From Acidobacteriaceae bacterium (GTDB lineage: Bacteria > Acidobacteriota > Terriglobia > Terriglobales > Acidobacteriaceae), in assembly GCA_003165095.1 (NCBI GenBank), contig PLSH01000424.1, forward strand, positions 1-5,410: a stretch of DNA of 5,410 bases, written 5' to 3'. Position numbers and translations under genes: made by a program. The notes below the pieces were generated by a model, which saw only the letters and a list, made by a program, of their open reading frames with translations, ran no database searches and was not told the DNA's origin. This document shows positions 1 through 5,410 of this stretch, piece by piece. Positions within the stretch are counted from its first letter, which is position 1, and each line of letters opens with the position of its first letter.

Positions 1-1
1 G

Positions 2-235
2 CCCGATAGTTCCAAAACCTATCCCGATTTCGGCTGCTCCTTCGAGACCTTTACCAACAATGAGTTCCTTGAAATCGAAACCCTGGGGCCAATGACCAAA
101 TTGCTGCCGGGCCAGACGGTGGAGCATGTCGAGCACTGGGCGCTGTTCCGCAACGTGAAGCTGACGGCGCTCACCGACGACGAGTTGGACCGTGAGTTGC
201 TGCCCCTGGTCCAGTCTGTCGAGGTTGCCAAATAA
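2..235 (+). CDS. C-terminal end of a probable mutarotase-fold (galactose mutarotase-like) protein, 5' truncated by the window edge
   Basis: This frame is open from the left edge and ends at TAA 233-235, giving the last 77 residues of a longer protein. The visible part reads YPDFGCSFETFTNNEFLEIE, then LGPMTKLLPGQTVEHVEHW. From memory, this pattern (a Phe-Thr-Asn-[DN]-[ED] strand, Leu-Glu-[IL]-Glu, LGP, a Pro-Gly turn, and a final His-x-Glu-x-Trp strand) is typical of the C-terminal beta-sandwich strands of galactose-mutarotase-like or DUF4380-like proteins in acidobacteria and planctomycetes. Such proteins either interconvert sugar anomers or only bind carbohydrate; the catalytic region lies outside the window, so which applies cannot be told. 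No membrane segment is visible. Its stop overlaps the symporter start by one base, so the two genes are almost certainly co-transcribed and translationally coupled. The reading frame is well supported; the family name is moderately sure. Confidence 0.7.
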   Translation, partial: PDSSKTYPDFGCSFETFTNNEFLEIETLGPMTKLLPGQTVEHVEHWALFRNVKLTALTDDELDRELLPLVQSVEVAK

Positions 236-1947
236 TGATCCAGGCAGCCGCGCTGGCCTTCGGCGAAGGGCTCCATCTCATATCGCTGAACGCCGTCGAC
301 ATCACCATCATCGTCCTGTATTTCGCATTGGTCCTCGGTCTTGGGCTTTACTTGCGGAGTTATGCCAACACCAGCTCGGAATTCTTCATGGCTGGCAGGC
401 AGATGACGGCGTGGATCGCCGGCTTGAGTTTCATCTCCGCCAACCTCGGGTCGCTCGAGATGATGGGATACGCGGCCGCGACCTATCAGTATGGAATTCT
501 GATCGCTCATGCGTACTGGATCGGCGCCATTCCCGCCATCCTGTTCCTCGCCCTGGTGATGCTGCCGTTTTATTACATCTGCCAGACCCACTCGGTACCG
601 GGGTATCTGAAACTGCGCTACGGCAATGCCGCGCAATCTCTCTCCGCCGTCTCCTTTGCGGTGATGACCATCCTGATGAGCGGCATCAATATGTACTCCA
701 TGGCCATCGTCATGAAGGTCATCCTGGGCTGGAATATTCATTTGAGTATCTGGGTGTCGTCGCTGACCGTCGCAGTCTATGTCATGGCCGGCGGACTCTT
801 GTCGGCGATCTTCAACGAGGTGCTGCAGTTCTTCCTCATCTGGATCGGTTGCCTGGTCATTCCAGTCGTCGGACTGATCGAAACCGGAGGCTGGAGCGGC
901 ATGGTCCTGCGCATTCAGCACAACTTTCCCGGCCGCGATTTCATTCATCTGTGGAGCACCACCGGATCGTTCGCCTCCAACCCCATGGGAGTGCACTGGA
1001 CGGGGATCGTCTTTGGCTGGGGCCTGGCGATTTCATTCGGATACTGGACTACCGATTTCCTCGTAGTGCAGCGCGTGATGGCCGCCAAGGATCTGCGATC
1101 CGCCAGGATGGGCACGGTGATCGGCGCATTCTGCAAGATGCTGGTGCCATTGATCGTCATTGTCCCCGGCCTGCTCGGGCTCGCCGTGCTTCCCTTTCAC
1201 CTGGTGCCGGAGAGCCAGGCCGGATTGCCCGGCGTGCATACCTACAATGAGGTTCTTCCCCTCATGCTGGCGCGCTACTGCGGGCCGGGACTGCTCGGCC
1301 TCGGCGTCACCGCGCTCATCGCCGGCTTCATGTCCGGCATGGCCGGCAACGTAAGCGCCTTCGCCACCGTCTGGACTTACGACATCTACAAGCCGCTCAT
1401 GCGCAAGCGCGCATCCGACTCGCATTACCTTTCCATGGGGCGCTGGTGCTCTCTGCTGGGCGTATTCGTCAGCATCGGAACCGCATACCTGGTGATGAAT
1501 TTTTCCAGCATCATTGTGTACGCCCAGGCCATCTTCGTCTTCTTCATCGTCCCCATGTTCGGCACCGTGATCTTGGGCATGTTGTGGAAACGCACCACTC
1601 CCGCAGCCGGATTCTGGGGACTCCTGGCCGGCATCACGGTCTCCTTTGCGCTCTGGTTCTGGGTCAAATTCGACCACAACGCCCTGAGATATGTGGCCTT
1701 CACCCCGCATGCGCAGGACATGGCTGAAAATATCTATCGCGCCATGTGGTCGCTGCTGGCCAACGTGCTGGTGACCGTGGGCCTCAGCCTGGTTACAAAG
1801 CCCAAGCCGGATAGCGAACTCAAGGGCCTCGTTTACAAAATGACCGAATTGCCCGCGGAGGGGCAGTTCCCCCTCTTCAAGCGCCCCATCACCTGGGCGG
1901 CGGCCGTGGCCGTTGCCTTCATCGCTCTCAACATCGTGTTCTGGTAG
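235..1947 (+). CDS. Sodium:solute symporter family (SSF) transporter
   Basis: Inner-membrane carrier expected to couple Na+ entry to solute uptake, with a sugar or sugar derivative the likely substrate given its neighbours. The 570-residue protein has about 14 hydrophobic segments, near residues 22-40, 56-76, 93-115, 137-160, 170-189, 194-214, 254-272, 293-318, 350-375, 404-424, 427-450, 457-475, 502-520 and 551-569, matching the SGLT-type 14-helix layout. SSF hallmarks are GGLLSAIFNEVLQ (186-198), the cytoplasmic TDFLVVQRVMAAKD motif (273-286; SGLTs usually have TDQ, so Phe275 is a subfamily feature) and TYDIYKPL (381-388) after the helix corresponding to TM8. The broken helix AGLSFISANLGSLEMMGYAA (62-81) is where Na+ and substrate sites lie in vSGLT. 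A soluble linker (about 521-549) precedes the last helix. ATG 235 overlaps the upstream TAA, with GAGG at 221-224 as a possible ribosome binding site; the next in-frame Met (residue 52) would delete the first helix. The family is certain and the substrate is not. Confidence 0.95.
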   Translation: MIQAAALAFGEGLHLISLNAVDITIIVLYFALVLGLGLYLRSYANTSSEFFMAGRQMTAWIAGLSFISANLGSLEMMGYAAATYQYGILIAHAYWIGAIPAILFLALVMLPFYYICQTHSVPGYLKLRYGNAAQSLSAVSFAVMTILMSGINMYSMAIVMKVILGWNIHLSIWVSSLTVAVYVMAGGLLSAIFNEVLQFFLIWIGCLVIPVVGLIETGGWSGMVLRIQHNFPGRDFIHLWSTTGSFASNPMGVHWTGIVFGWGLAISFGYWTTDFLVVQRVMAAKDLRSARMGTVIGAFCKMLVPLIVIVPGLLGLAVLPFHLVPESQAGLPGVHTYNEVLPLMLARYCGPGLLGLGVTALIAGFMSGMAGNVSAFATVWTYDIYKPLMRKRASDSHYLSMGRWCSLLGVFVSIGTAYLVMNFSSIIVYAQAIFVFFIVPMFGTVILGMLWKRTTPAAGFWGLLAGITVSFALWFWVKFDHNALRYVAFTPHAQDMAENIYRAMWSLLANVLVTVGLSLVTKPKPDSELKGLVYKMTELPAEGQFPLFKRPITWAAAVAVAFIALNIVFW

Positions 1948-1951
1948 GGAG
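1947..1951 (+). promoter_or_regulatory. Ribosome binding site of the small membrane protein
   Basis: GGGAG begins at the last base of the symporter stop codon and ends 3 bases before ATG 1955. It supports the 1955 start over the in-frame ATG at 1913, and suggests that ribosomes finishing the symporter re-initiate here. Confidence 0.55.
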
Positions 1952-1954
1952 ATT

Positions 1955-2170
1955 ATGTTGCTTAAACACGCCATTTCCATCTGGTTCTTTATCGGATCGC
2001 TGCTCACGGTTTACGGCGTCCTGATTCTCGGCACGGGAGTGTACGGCGTCTTTGTGCCCTCCAGCAACACCGCCGTCCTGTCCAATCTCCACATCGCCAT
2101 CTGGTGGGGCGCAGGCATGATGATCCTGGGCGCTGTCTTCGCTGTGCGCTCCTGGCCCTTTAAGAAATGA
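1955..2170 (+). CDS. Small two-helix membrane protein, probable symporter companion
   Basis: A 71-residue protein starting MLLKHAISIWFFIG. It has two hydrophobic segments, about residues 8-30 and 46-64, joined by a short polar loop (PSSNTAVLSN). Positive residues lie at the N-terminus (K4, H5) and C-terminus (R65, K70, K71), so the positive-inside rule predicts a hairpin with both ends in the cytoplasm. It begins 7 bases after the symporter stop and has GGGAG at 1947-1951, although the 3-base spacer is shorter than usual. An ATG at 1913 in the same frame would add 14 unrelated polar residues and overlap the symporter, so 1955 is preferred. Several SSF carriers have small membrane partners (YhdT with PanF, YjcH with ActP, DUF4212 proteins), which makes an accessory role plausible. 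It does not visibly match those families, and the His-x-x-IWWG motif (H46-G52) is its most distinctive feature. The gene is well supported; its function is inferred only from position. Confidence 0.85.
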   Translation: MLLKHAISIWFFIGSLLTVYGVLILGTGVYGVFVPSSNTAVLSNLHIAIWWGAGMMILGAVFAVRSWPFKK

Positions 2171-2215
2171 GCCGGAAACCCGCGCCCGCCCTGCGCCTCA
2201 TCCACTAACCTTGTT

Positions 2216-2223
2216 TGGGAGGG
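2216..2223 (+). promoter_or_regulatory. Strong ribosome binding site of the GH116 gene
   Basis: TGGGAGGG contains the GGAGG core (2218-2222), 5 bases before ATG 2228. It fixes the start directly ahead of the twin-arginine signal sequence. The 57-base gap after the small membrane gene shows no clear -35/-10 pair or terminator hairpin, so read-through from the symporter genes is the simplest reading. Confidence 0.75.
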
Positions 2224-2227
2224 TTCC

Positions 2228-4969
2228 ATGTCTCCTTTCAAAAAGTCGACTCGCAGAGAGTTTCTGGTCGCGGGATCCACCGCGGCCCTGGCTGCCGCAA
2301 CTTCGCCGGCAACCGCGACTGCGGAATCAATTGCCCAGAACACTCCCGCGGCTGAGGCGCGGGAATCGGCGCCCTTTGCCGCCGAAGTTCTCTTCGAGAG
2401 CGCGGAGCAGCGCACTTTCAGCGGCGATTCGGCTACCCAGGTCGCCATGCCGCTGGGCGGAATCGGAACCGGCTCCATCTGCCTGAACGGTTATGGCGGA
2501 TTGCAGGATTTTGCCATCCACGAGCGTCCCGCAACTTCCGCGCTGCCTTCCCAATGGACCTCCAACTCTCCTGAAGCAGCCTTCGCGGTCTTGCACGTCA
2601 AGGGAGCTAACAGCGTCACCAGGCTTGTCGAAGGTCCGTTCCCGCCCTTCAAGATCTTCGATCAGGGCCTGCAAGGGCAGGGATTGCGCCGCGCCGGATT
2701 CGAGGGATTTCCCCGCTTCGCGAAATGCGTATTCCAGGGCGAATTTCCATTCGGAGAAGCGCGCTTGAGCGACCCTGCGGTTCCGCTCGAGATCAAGCTC
2801 ACCGGCTGGAATCCCTTTATCCCTCTCGACGACCGGAGCTCGGGAATACCCTGCGTGATCCTCGAATACACACTCCGCAACACTTCCCGCGAGCCGGTCG
2901 ATTATGAATTCTCCTACCATCTCTCGCACCTGGCGCCCGGATGCAAGCCTGAACAACTGGGATCGTTGAACACCGTGATCCCCGGCAACGGTGTGTTTCT
3001 GCACAACGACGAAGATCAAAATGCAGAGGGATTCGGCAGCGCCAGCCTTACCGTGATTGGCGGCAAACCGCGCATCAAGGGAATGTGGCTGCGCAGCCCG
3101 GAGTGGACTTACGGTTCCCTGACGGCGCTGTGGCGCGAGGTTTCCACCGGCAATTTCACCGTCAACGATGGCTCCAACAGCGTAGACACCTCCGGCCGCA
3201 ACGGCTGCTCCGTTCTGATCGAGGGCAAGCTCGCACCCGGCGGCTTCCGTACTCATACCGTTCTCATCGCCTGGCACTTTCCCAACTGCTACCTGCAGGC
3301 CGGCGGGAGACCAGCAAATTCAGACGTCAGCGGAGATGTGGGCTGTCGCACCCGGGCCAGCGGGCTTCCGCCCTTGTGGCGTCCTTTCTACGCGACTGTC
3401 TGGAAGGACGCGCGCGATGTCGCATTTTACGTGGAGACCGAATACGCAAAGCTGCGCGCCCGCACCGCAAGCTTCAAAGAGGCGCTCTTTTCATCCTCCC
3501 TGCCGCCTTATGTGCTGGACGCGGTATCGGCCAATCTCGCCATTCTCAAATCTCCCACCATTCTGCGCGAGGAGAATGGCAATCTGTGGGGATGGGAAGG
3601 CTGTTTTCCCGATAGCGGCTGTTGCGAAGGCTCCTGTACCCATGTCTGGAACTACGCCCAGGCCTTTGCTCATCTTTACCCGAAGCTGGAGCGCACGCTC
3701 CGCGAAATTGAATTGGTTCGTTCCATGGATGAACGCGGCCACATCAATTTCCGCGGCGCCATACCCGACGGCCCGGTCGATCAAAGCGGACACGCTGCTG
3801 CCGACGGCCAGTTGGGCGGCATCATGAAGATGTATCGCGACTGGCAAATCTGCGCCGATAACGGCTGGCTGAGAAAGATGTATCCGCTGATGAAGCGCAG
3901 CCTGGATTACTGCATCGGCGCCTGGGACCCGGATCATCGCGGCGGCCTGTTTGAGCCCCACCACAATACGTACGATATTGAGTTCTGGGGCCCCGACGGC
4001 ATGTGCACCAGCATCTACCTGGGCGCGCTCTCGGCCATGGCCCGCATGGCGCAGGCCGTGGGCCAGGACTCCGACGCGAAATACTATGGGGACCTCGCCG
4101 GGCGCTCGGCCCAATTCATGGACGGCCAGTTGTTCAACGGCGAGTACTACCAACAGAAGGTTCAATACCAGGGCCTGCGGGATACTTCATTCGCAACTTC
4201 CGTGGCTAACGTCGACGACCAGAGCAGCGAAATGCAGCGGCTCCTCAAGCGCGAAGGCCCCAGGTACCAATATGGCAGCGGATGCCTTTCCGACGGAGTC
4301 ATCGGCGCGTGGATGGCCCGGACCTACGGAATCGAGACGCCGCTGGCGCAGAAGAACGTGCGCTCCACGCTGCAGGCCATCTTCAAGCACAACTTCAAGA
4401 ACGACCTCAGCGACCATGCCAATGCGCAGCGGCCCGGCTATGCCTTGGGCCGGGAGCCGGGGTTGCTCTTGTGCAGTTGGCCGCGCGGCGGCAAACCTAC
4501 CCTCCCCTTCATTTACTCCGACGAAGTGTGGACCGGCATCGAATACCAGGTTGCCTCGCACCTCATTGAAGAGGGTTTTGTGAATGAAGGCTTGACCATC
4601 GTCAAAGCTCTGCGCAGCCGCTACGATGGGCGCACACGCAATCCCTGGAATGAGTATGAGTGCGGCAATTGGTACGCCCGCGCCATGTCCAGTTATGCGT
4701 TGCTCGGCGCGCTGGCCGGATTCCGCTACTCCGCCGTGGAGCGCACCCTCTGGTTCGGCCCACGGTTGAATGTCCGGCCGTTCAACAGCTTCTTCTCTAC
4801 CGCTCTCGGGTTCGGCTCCATCTCGCTCGACGGCCGCATCGTAACCGTCCGCATGATTGAAGGTGAGCTGCCGGTTGAGAAGCTGGTGCTGACCGTCGGA
4901 ACTGAAACCACGTCGCATGACTGGAGAATCACCGCCCGGCCCAATGCAGCCGCGAGTAAATCCATCTGA
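2228..4969 (+). CDS. Tat-exported GH116 family glycoside hydrolase (GBA2/SSO1353-like)
   Basis: Predicted periplasmic retaining beta-glycosidase. Characterised GH116 members hydrolyse beta-glucosides, beta-xylosides, N-acetylglucosaminides or glucosylceramide, and the substrate here cannot be read from sequence. Residues 1-32 form a twin-arginine signal: T8-R9-R10-E11-F12-L13, an Ala-rich core, and likely cleavage after ATA (30-32). The N-terminal beta-sandwich (GBA2_N-like, about 65-355) starts with AMPLGGIGTGSI (74-84) and ends near IAWHFPN (347-353). The (alpha/alpha)6 catalytic domain (DUF608-like) spans about 410-835. By alignment from memory to human GBA2 (E527, D677), E457 in WGWEG is the likely nucleophile and D583 in HNTYD the acid/base. 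Their 126-residue spacing is close to that of SSO1353 (E335/D462). E809 and R818 in NEYECGNWYAR keep the nine-residue spacing of the glucose-contacting E777/R786 pair of TxGH116. SDEVW (764-768) is also conserved. A short C-terminal beta region follows. The frame is intact throughout. The family is certain; periplasmic rather than extracellular location is inferred. Confidence 0.95.
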   Translation: MSPFKKSTRREFLVAGSTAALAAATSPATATAESIAQNTPAAEARESAPFAAEVLFESAEQRTFSGDSATQVAMPLGGIGTGSICLNGYGGLQDFAIHERPATSALPSQWTSNSPEAAFAVLHVKGANSVTRLVEGPFPPFKIFDQGLQGQGLRRAGFEGFPRFAKCVFQGEFPFGEARLSDPAVPLEIKLTGWNPFIPLDDRSSGIPCVILEYTLRNTSREPVDYEFSYHLSHLAPGCKPEQLGSLNTVIPGNGVFLHNDEDQNAEGFGSASLTVIGGKPRIKGMWLRSPEWTYGSLTALWREVSTGNFTVNDGSNSVDTSGRNGCSVLIEGKLAPGGFRTHTVLIAWHFPNCYLQAGGRPANSDVSGDVGCRTRASGLPPLWRPFYATVWKDARDVAFYVETEYAKLRARTASFKEALFSSSLPPYVLDAVSANLAILKSPTILREENGNLWGWEGCFPDSGCCEGSCTHVWNYAQAFAHLYPKLERTLREIELVRSMDERGHINFRGAIPDGPVDQSGHAAADGQLGGIMKMYRDWQICADNGWLRKMYPLMKRSLDYCIGAWDPDHRGGLFEPHHNTYDIEFWGPDGMCTSIYLGALSAMARMAQAVGQDSDAKYYGDLAGRSAQFMDGQLFNGEYYQQKVQYQGLRDTSFATSVANVDDQSSEMQRLLKREGPRYQYGSGCLSDGVIGAWMARTYGIETPLAQKNVRSTLQAIFKHNFKNDLSDHANAQRPGYALGREPGLLLCSWPRGGKPTLPFIYSDEVWTGIEYQVASHLIEEGFVNEGLTIVKALRSRYDGRTRNPWNEYECGNWYARAMSSYALLGALAGFRYSAVERTLWFGPRLNVRPFNSFFSTALGFGSISLDGRIVTVRMIEGELPVEKLVLTVGTETTSHDWRITARPNAAASKSI

Positions 4970-4976
4970 GAAAGTA

Positions 4977-4988
4977 TTTCCCGGGAAA
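4977..4988. repeat. Perfect 12-bp palindrome TTTCCCGGGAAA
   Basis: A perfect, spacer-less palindrome lies 8 bases after the GH116 stop codon and about 40 bases upstream of the -35 hexamer of the next gene. Without a loop it is a poor RNA hairpin, so a dimeric protein-binding site is more natural than a terminator. No regulator is encoded nearby to pair it with, and chance occurrence is possible. Confidence 0.35.
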
Positions 4989-5013
4989 ATTCCGCCGCCT
5001 GCGCCGGCAATTT
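4987..5013 (+). terminator. Weak hairpin after the GH116 gene, possible terminator
   Basis: AAATT (4987-4991) pairs with AATTT (5009-5013) and GCCG (4994-4997) with CGGC (5005-5008), leaving a CC bulge on the left and a 7-base loop. Only a short T run follows and the stem is imperfect, so this would be an inefficient intrinsic terminator at best. Its place, 17 bases beyond the stop codon and before the next promoter, is right for one. Confidence 0.3.
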
Positions 5014-5026
5014 AACCAGCTAATGC

Positions 5027-5055
5027 TTGACAAGGTTACATTTCGCAGCTAACTT
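5027..5055 (+). promoter_or_regulatory. Sigma70-like promoter for the tail-collar gene
   Basis: A perfect -35 hexamer TTGACA (5027-5032) is followed after exactly 17 bases by TAACTT (5050-5055), a weak -10 matching TATAAT at three positions. Transcription would start near 5062, leaving an untranslated leader of about 68 bases before ATG 5130. The -35 and spacing are convincing; the -10 is poor, so this is a moderate call. It separates the tail-collar gene from the glycoside-use genes. Confidence 0.5.
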
Positions 5056-5115
5056 CAGTCCCATCCCCTGTGGCGTCGGCAGTGCCGCTCCTGGTTCCCC
5101 ATAACTTCCCCCAGC

Positions 5116-5121
5116 AAGGAG
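5116..5121 (+). promoter_or_regulatory. Ribosome binding site of the tail-collar gene
   Basis: AAGGAG with an 8-base spacer to ATG 5130. It is a near-ideal Shine-Dalgarno sequence and fixes the start at the Met of MADNFVGEIR. Confidence 0.8.
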
Positions 5122-5129
5122 TTACGCTA

Positions 5130-5410
5130 ATGGCAGACAACTTCGTCGGCGAAATACGAATGGTCGGCTGCAACTTCGAGATTGATGGCTGGGCCTTTTG
5201 CAATGGGGCTCTGATGTCGATCACCGAGAACGAGGCGCTCTTCAACCTCATTGGCACCACCTACGGCGGAGACGGACTGACCACCTTTGCCCTTCCCGAC
5301 CTGCGCGGACGTATCCCTGTCCACCAGGGAAACGGGTTCGTCATGGGTGCTACCGGCGGAGTCGATTCGGTCACGCTCACTCTCGCCCAGATTCCCCAGC
5401 ACAACCACGC
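5130..5410 (+). CDS. Phage tail-collar domain protein (microcystin-dependent protein-like), 3' truncated by the window edge
   Basis: The first 93 complete codons are present. The start MADNFVGEIRMVG, then GWAFCNGALMSI (20-31), LFNLIGTTYGGDGLTTFALP (37-56) and DLRGRIPVHQG (57-67) form a full tail-collar domain (PF07484), followed by GGVDSVTLTLAQIPQHNH (76-93), the usual lead-in to the His-rich C-terminal half. Family members are typically about 170-180 residues, so roughly half is seen. In phages the domain occurs in short tail fibres. Many free-living bacteria carry chromosomal copies annotated as microcystin-dependent or tail fibre proteins, commonly as several paralogues in tandem, with no settled function. 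No phage gene is visible in this window. The stretch between RIPVHQG and GGVDSV is shorter than in many paralogues I recall. There is no signal peptide. A promoter and ribosome binding site lie just upstream. Confidence 0.92.
   Translation, partial: MADNFVGEIRMVGCNFEIDGWAFCNGALMSITENEALFNLIGTTYGGDGLTTFALPDLRGRIPVHQGNGFVMGATGGVDSVTLTLAQIPQHNH

Noticed and set aside
192..1250. A 352-codon + strand frame overlapping the symporter in another phase
   Set aside because: It is Arg/His/Pro-rich with no motif, and is explained by the codon bias of the SSF gene.
1913..1954. Upstream ATG at 1913 as start of the small membrane protein
   Set aside because: It would add a polar, Ser-rich leader inside the symporter gene with no ribosome binding site. 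GGGAG before ATG 1955 and the immediate hydrophobic start favour 1955.
19..2007. Two long open frames on the minus strand (19-996 and 1033-2007), each above 320 codons, opposite the symporter gene
   Set aside because: Their translations are rich in His, Asp, Gly, Arg and Gln with no recognisable domain, as expected opposite hydrophobic codons in GC-rich DNA. The + strand protein is a clear, full-length SSF carrier.
3626..3628. E467 (in GCCEGSC) as the GH116 nucleophile
   Set aside because: Alignment of WGWEG with the LEG motif of GBA2, and the spacing to D583 (126 versus 127 in SSO1353), favour E457; E467 would give 116.
2327..4918. Minus-strand open frames opposite the GH116 gene (2327-3277, 3491-4165, 4187-4918)
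   Set aside because: No start context, no domain signature, and the + strand carries an uninterrupted GH116 protein over the whole stretch.
5077..5087. Small hairpin CGGC-AGT-GCCG in the leader of the tail-collar gene
   Set aside because: A four-base stem with a three-base loop is too weak and too common in GC-rich DNA to call a riboswitch or attenuator.
1..5410. Search for CRISPR arrays, tRNA or rRNA genes, insertion-sequence ends and retron-like or other RNA structures
   Set aside because: Nothing convincing was seen by eye: coding density is about 96 percent, and the two gaps of 57 and 160 bases contain no repeat array or tRNA-like fold.

Overview
The window is GC-rich, tightly packed bacterial DNA with all recognisable genes on the + strand. 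Gene style suggests an acidobacterium or a similar Gram-negative soil bacterium: a Tat-exported GH116 enzyme, a sodium:solute symporter with a small membrane companion, and a microcystin-dependent-protein-like tail-collar protein. This assignment is inference; no rRNA or marker gene is present to confirm it.

Layout: (1) 2-235, the 3' end of a gene whose product resembles the C-terminus of a galactose-mutarotase-fold protein. (2) 235-1947, a complete 570-residue sodium:solute symporter (SSF) whose start codon shares one base with the upstream stop (TAATG). (3) 1955-2170, a 71-residue protein with two predicted membrane helices, 7 bases after the symporter. (4) 2228-4969, a 913-residue GH116 (bile-acid beta-glucosidase/GBA2-like) glycoside hydrolase with a twin-arginine signal, 57 bases further on behind a strong ribosome binding site. 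(5) 4970-5129, a 160-base gap holding a 12-bp perfect palindrome, a weak hairpin, a sigma70-like promoter and a ribosome binding site. (6) 5130 to the window edge, the first 93 complete codons of a phage tail-collar-domain protein.

Genes 1-4 look like one transcription unit for glycoside use. The GH116 enzyme would cut a beta-glycoside in the periplasm, the mutarotase-like protein (if it acts on sugars) could handle anomers or bind carbohydrate, and the Na+-coupled symporter with its small partner would import the released product. The tail-collar gene probably starts a separate unit. The parts belong to known families. The least understood are the small symporter companion and the role of the chromosomal tail-collar protein.
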